A stretch of 64,000 nt of DNA from Bacillota bacterium. Lineage in GTDB: Bacteria; Bacillota; Clostridia; Christensenellales; SZUA-584. This document shows, piece by piece, positions 63,270 to 64,000 of the stretch. The DNA is taken from positions 1 through 64,000 of the forward strand of contig JAEWBO010000034.1 of assembly GCA_023391105.1 (NCBI GenBank), written 5' to 3'. How positions within the stretch are numbered: the stretch's first letter is position 1; each line of letters begins with the position of its first letter. The notes beneath the pieces were generated by a model. It saw nothing but the letters and a program-made list of their open reading frames with translations. It was not told the origin of the DNA and searched no databases. A program made the position numbers and the translations under genes.

Positions 63270-64000
63270 ATGTCGGAAACCAAGGTGATCGCCATTGCCA
63301 ACCAAAAGGGTGGCGTTGGAAAGACCACCACGGCGGCGAATCTCGGTATTGGCCTTGCCATGCTTGGGAAAAAGGTGCTGCTGGTGGACGCGGACCCCCA
63401 GGCCGATCTGACAACCTCTCTCGGCTGGCCGGATCAGGACAGTCTGCCCGTTACACTCGCTGACCTCATGGAAAAGGTCATGGACGACGAACCCATCGCC
63501 CTAAAGGAAGGTGTACTGCACCACGACGAGGGCATTGACCTCATCCCGTCGGGCATCGAGCTTTCGGCCATGGAAATGACGCTGGTTAATGCCATGAGCC
63601 GGGAATTTACGCTGCGCACCTATCTTGAGGACATCAAGCGCGATTACGAGTATGTCCTCATTGACTGTATGCCGTCGCTCGGGATGATAACCATCAACGC
63701 GCTGGCGGCGGCGGACAGCGTTATCATTCCCGTTCAGGCCCACTATCTGCCGGCCAAGGGTATGACGCAGCTCATGCGCACCATCGGCAAGGTGCGAAAG
63801 CAAATCAATCCTCATCTGAAGGTGGAGGGCATCCTGCTCACGCTGGCGGACATGCGCACCAAACTTGCCCGTACCACGGCGGACACGCTCAGGCAGGGCT
63901 ACGGCAGCGTACTGAGGATTTTCAAAACGGAAATCCCTATCGGTGTCAAGGCGGCTGAAACCACCGCCGCAGGCAAGAGCATTTTTGCCTACGACAAAAA
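63270..64000 (+). CDS. parA: ParA-family ATPase (partial, runs off the window)
   Basis: First 243 residues of a ParA/Soj-type partition ATPase. Deviant Walker A KGGVGKTT near residues 13-20, followed by [11 protein letters not shown], and LIDCMPSLG as Walker B region. About 20-30 residues should be missing at the C-terminus. AAAAGGAGG lies ten bases before the ATG at 63270. In integrative conjugative elements a ParA gene followed by ParB often opens the maintenance module, so the element's backbone probably continues downstream. Confidence 0.93.
   Translation, partial: MSETKVIAIANQKGGVGKTTTAANLGIGLAMLGKKVLLVDADPQADLTTSLGWPDQDSLPVTLADLMEKVMDDEPIALKEGVLHHDEGIDLIPSGIELSAMEMTLVNAMSREFTLRTYLEDIKRDYEYVLIDCMPSLGMITINALAAADSVIIPVQAHYLPAKGMTQLMRTIGKVRKQINPHLKVEGILLTLADMRTKLARTTADTLRQGYGSVLRIFKTEIPIGVKAAETTAAGKSIFAYDK

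Larger units (their letters stand above)
50519..64000. mobile_element. integrated mobile element (left end and interior), probably ICE-type
   Basis: Left boundary: the interruption of the DUF255 gene at about 50519. Immediately inside is TAACAC-GTCGA-GTGTTA (50530-50546), a short palindrome such as recombinases use. The interior has markedly AT-richer genes than the flank (50.7-62.8 kb), then a GC-richer part with a 58-residue protein and ParA, common at the start of integrative conjugative element backbones. No integrase, relaxase or conjugation gene is in the window, so the class of element is an inference. Confidence 0.7.

Noticed and set aside
1..64000. CRISPR array or rRNA genes
   Set aside because: No regularly spaced direct repeats of 23-47 bases and no rRNA-like sequence were seen.

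Overview
The window looks like a chromosome segment of an anaerobic, spore-forming member of the Clostridia. The evidence is an alpha/beta-type small acid-soluble spore protein (5018-5227), a YjzC-like protein, a SipW/TasA-type export pair, a two-gene minimal SUF system, an FeFe-hydrogenase-like protein, a three-subunit molybdenum hydroxylase, AGGAGG-type ribosome sites and a LexA box of the Firmicute type. No 16S rRNA or ribosomal protein is present, so the genus cannot be named.

Layout. (1) 1-4 kb: the tail of an ABC-transporter ATPase, then a minus-strand operon for a xanthine-dehydrogenase-family molybdenum hydroxylase. (2) 4-6.2 kb: small stress and spore genes, a Cys/Gly-rich miniprotein and a decayed DUF454 gene. 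(3) 6.2-23.8 kb: what appears to be a biofilm-matrix region. A SipW-like signal peptidase sits behind a cyclic-di-GMP-I (GEMM) riboswitch, next to a TasA/CalY-like fibre protein. A nine-gene plus-strand polysaccharide operon follows: SASA-esterase lipoprotein, GT-C-like membrane protein, GH8-like lipoprotein, DUF2334 deacetylase-like protein, BcsA-like GT2 without PilZ, BcsB-like protein, a membrane protein with a dead GGDEF site but an intact RxxD I-site, GH26 lipoprotein and UDP-GlcNAc 2-epimerase. Both halves therefore carry predicted c-di-GMP inputs, one RNA and one protein. (4) 23.8-50.1 kb: housekeeping and metabolic genes. These are tRNA-Ser, YjzC, a U32 peptidase, a deoxyinosine glycosylase, a hydrogenase-like protein, a Rieske/FAD oxidoreductase, a tocopherol-cyclase-like protein, an ArsR-type regulator with its ABC exporter, SufC/SufB, an M24 peptidase, an AraC regulator, a double-esterase lipoprotein, a BMP-type nucleoside ABC transporter, a LexA-controlled radical-SAM DNA-repair pair and a LysM/peptidoglycan-binding protein.

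(5) 50.5 kb to the window end: an integrated mobile element. It interrupts a DUF255 (YyaL-type) thioredoxin-like gene right after its CHWCHV motif. It carries a frameshifted hypothetical gene and then a compact AT-rich cassette at 52.2-62.8 kb that I regard as a candidate anti-phage system: excisionase-like HTH, DUF4338 (DruA-like) protein, P-loop ATPase, an unknown protein, a 1519-residue protein with a PD-(D/E)XK motif and an FtsK/HerA ATPase, and an SfsA-like nuclease. The ATPase-unknown-FtsK order resembles DptF-DptG-DptH, but no phosphorothioation (dndBCDE) genes are present and no DruE helicase is seen. The element continues with a 58-residue protein and a ParA ATPase that runs off the window, as in integrative conjugative elements.

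All family assignments were made by eye from the sequence. No database search was run.
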